Shown: positions 31,281 to 31,841 of the stretch, in pieces
Layout of the letters: each line of letters starts with the position of its first letter
How positions within the stretch are numbered: position 1 is the stretch's first letter
Origin: SIG565 sp045601525
GTDB lineage: Bacteria; Bacillota; Clostridia; Oscillospirales; Acutalibacteraceae
Length of the DNA: 31,841 bases
Reading direction: 5' to 3'
NCBI GenBank assembly: GCA_045601525.1
Contig: JAZRZR010000086.1
Coordinates: 1-31,841 of the forward strand
Program-made: the position numbers and the translations under genes
The notes under the pieces: model-generated
Seen by the model: only the letters and a program-made list of their open reading frames with translations
Databases searched by the model: none
What the model was told of the DNA's origin: nothing

Positions 31281-31325
31281 TGGTCGAGGTGACAGGACTC
31301 GAACCTGCGGCATCCTGCTCCCAAA
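31281..31325 (-). other. 3' half of tRNA-Pro(UGG): attachment-site copy of a second integrated element
   Basis: Read on the minus strand, 45 nt match tRNA-Pro from the anticodon loop (TTTGGGA, anticodon TGG) through the anticodon stem 3' strand GCAGG, T arm GCAGG-TTCGAGT-CCTGT, acceptor CACCTCG and ACCA. Upstream of the loop the sequence (GAGCGG) cannot form the 5' anticodon stem, so this is a half copy starting at the anticodon loop, a typical tyrosine-integrase crossover point. The element extends to the right and the intact tRNA should lie beyond the window. Confidence 0.87.
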
Positions 31326-31352
31326 CCGCTCATTTAACGTTTTTCTGTTGAG

Positions 31353-31400
31353 AACGCCTCTTTTTTAGCCCTTTCTGTTAGGGTTAAAGAGGCGTTTTTT
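31353..31400. terminator. Hairpin inside the second element next to its attachment site
   Basis: AACGCCTCTTT (31353-31363) pairs with AAAGAGGCGTT (31386-31396), extended by CCC/GGG near the loop and followed by TTTT on the + strand. The remaining interval 31137-31737 shows no intact gene. Confidence 0.7.
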
Positions 31401-31424
31401 GTTGCTTTTGCCCCATTATTTCTA

Positions 31425-31493
31425 TTAATTTTTTCTGTTCTTTTTCTGGAAGTGGTCAAATATAGGGTCAAAACACCTGTTTTTTGCAGGATT
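31425..31493 (-). pseudogene. Possible integrase C-terminal remnant
   Basis: A short minus-strand frame encodes 22 residues (NPAKNRCFDPIFDHFQKKNR...) ending in TAA, about 100 bp from the tRNA-Pro attachment site. I associate such CFDPIFDHF tails with tyrosine integrases of clostridial elements, and the orientation and distance fit. Upstream the frame is closed by TAA, so if real it is a decayed fragment. A chance frame cannot be excluded. Confidence 0.28.
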
Positions 31494-31680
31494 TTATCAC
31501 GATTTCTCAATCATAGATGTGGTCAAAACCGTTGATATTACTGGATTTTTTATGAAAACACCGTTCTGTTATTCTAACTTGTAATCTCTTGTTCCTCAGA
31601 TATACGCGCTATTAAAACATTCTATAATCCGTTGTGTTTTAACTTAGAAAACCATAAAAGTCAAATAGAGTATATCGGTA

Positions 31681-31709
31681 TTGTGAATTGTCGAAAGATA
31701 TGTTATAAT
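31681..31709 (+). promoter_or_regulatory. Promoter of the NUDIX gene
   Basis: TTGTGA (31681-31686) and TATAAT (31704-31709) have 17-bp spacing; GAGGAA (31730-31735) is the ribosome site. Confidence 0.75.
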
Positions 31710-31737
31710 GTATTAAATTATCAAGACAGAGGAAATA

Positions 31738-31841
31738 ATGATTTCTATGCAATATAACAAATCAATAACAGCAACTGTTTATGTCATTAACGGCGGTAAG
31801 GTGTTGCTGCATGAACATAAAAAATATCACACATGGTTTCC
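31738..31841 (+). CDS. NUDIX hydrolase, N-terminal fragment (runs off the window)
   Basis: Only about 34 residues are visible: after MISMQYNKSI comes TATVYVINGGKVLLHEHKKYHTWFP, the first strands of a NUDIX domain that normally precede its GGxxE region. NUDIX enzymes hydrolyse nucleoside diphosphates linked to other groups. The ATG at 31738 or the in-frame ATG at 31747 could be the start; the spacing from GAGGAA slightly favours the second. It is probably cargo of the element inserted at tRNA-Pro. Confidence 0.8.
   Translation, partial: MISMQYNKSITATVYVINGGKVLLHEHKKYHTWF

Noticed and set aside
31425..31560. An intact integrase gene next to the tRNA-Pro half
   Set aside because: All frames are closed by stops; at most a 22-residue tail remains.

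Overview
The window looks like a low-GC Gram-positive chromosome of the class Clostridia, most like a gut Oscillospirales/Ruminococcaceae-type organism. That rests on gene content: a ribosomal protein L27 with the Firmicutes-type cleavable N-terminus next to its Prp protease, Mini-ribonuclease III behind obgE, clostridial-style phage genes, and many strong Shine-Dalgarno sites and rho-independent terminators. The exact taxon cannot be read from the sequence.

Layout. (1) Positions 1-4108 are the right end of a prophage: a tail protein cut by the window edge, a small tail-linked protein, a membrane-anchored coiled-coil protein, a holin and an endolysin on the + strand, then two minus-strand accessory genes (a membrane protein and an XRE regulator with a zinc ribbon) separated by a highly structured non-coding stretch. 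It ends at a 28-nt copy of a tRNA 3' end (probably tRNA-Leu), which I read as the phage attachment site. (2) Positions 4109-31280 are chromosome. They hold two small membrane proteins, a MATE exporter and mntP; an aspartate aminotransferase-secD-secF operon on the minus strand; the divergent rplU-prp-rpmA cluster followed by obgE and mrnC; a ROK-regulated carbohydrate operon (SIS-HAD fusion, deoxyhypusine-synthase-like protein, PfkB kinase, DUF3842) followed by GH2, SDR and sugar isomerase/epimerase genes; a structured small-RNA-like locus beside a DUF3892 gene; a TPR/DUF4037 pair; a membrane protein; a GH36-like enzyme; and a barstar-type immunity gene behind a MuF-like gene that is interrupted by a stop codon. 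(3) From about 31281 a 45-nt copy of the 3' half of tRNA-Pro(UGG) marks the edge of a second integrated element, which contains a possible integrase tail and the start of a NUDIX gene.

How the genes fit together. The central part mixes housekeeping genes (translation, ribosome assembly, protein export, manganese homeostasis) with cytoplasmic sugar processing. GH2 and GH36-like enzymes could release sugars from imported oligosaccharides. The SIS-HAD/PfkB/DHS-like operon could then isomerise, phosphorylate or dephosphorylate an unidentified sugar under control of the ROK regulator, whose promoter carries a perfect palindrome. The most interesting items are this operon, the interrupted MuF-like/barstar pair, the interleaved inverted repeats in the prophage, and the small-RNA or small-protein candidates near 24.6 kb and 30.2 kb.
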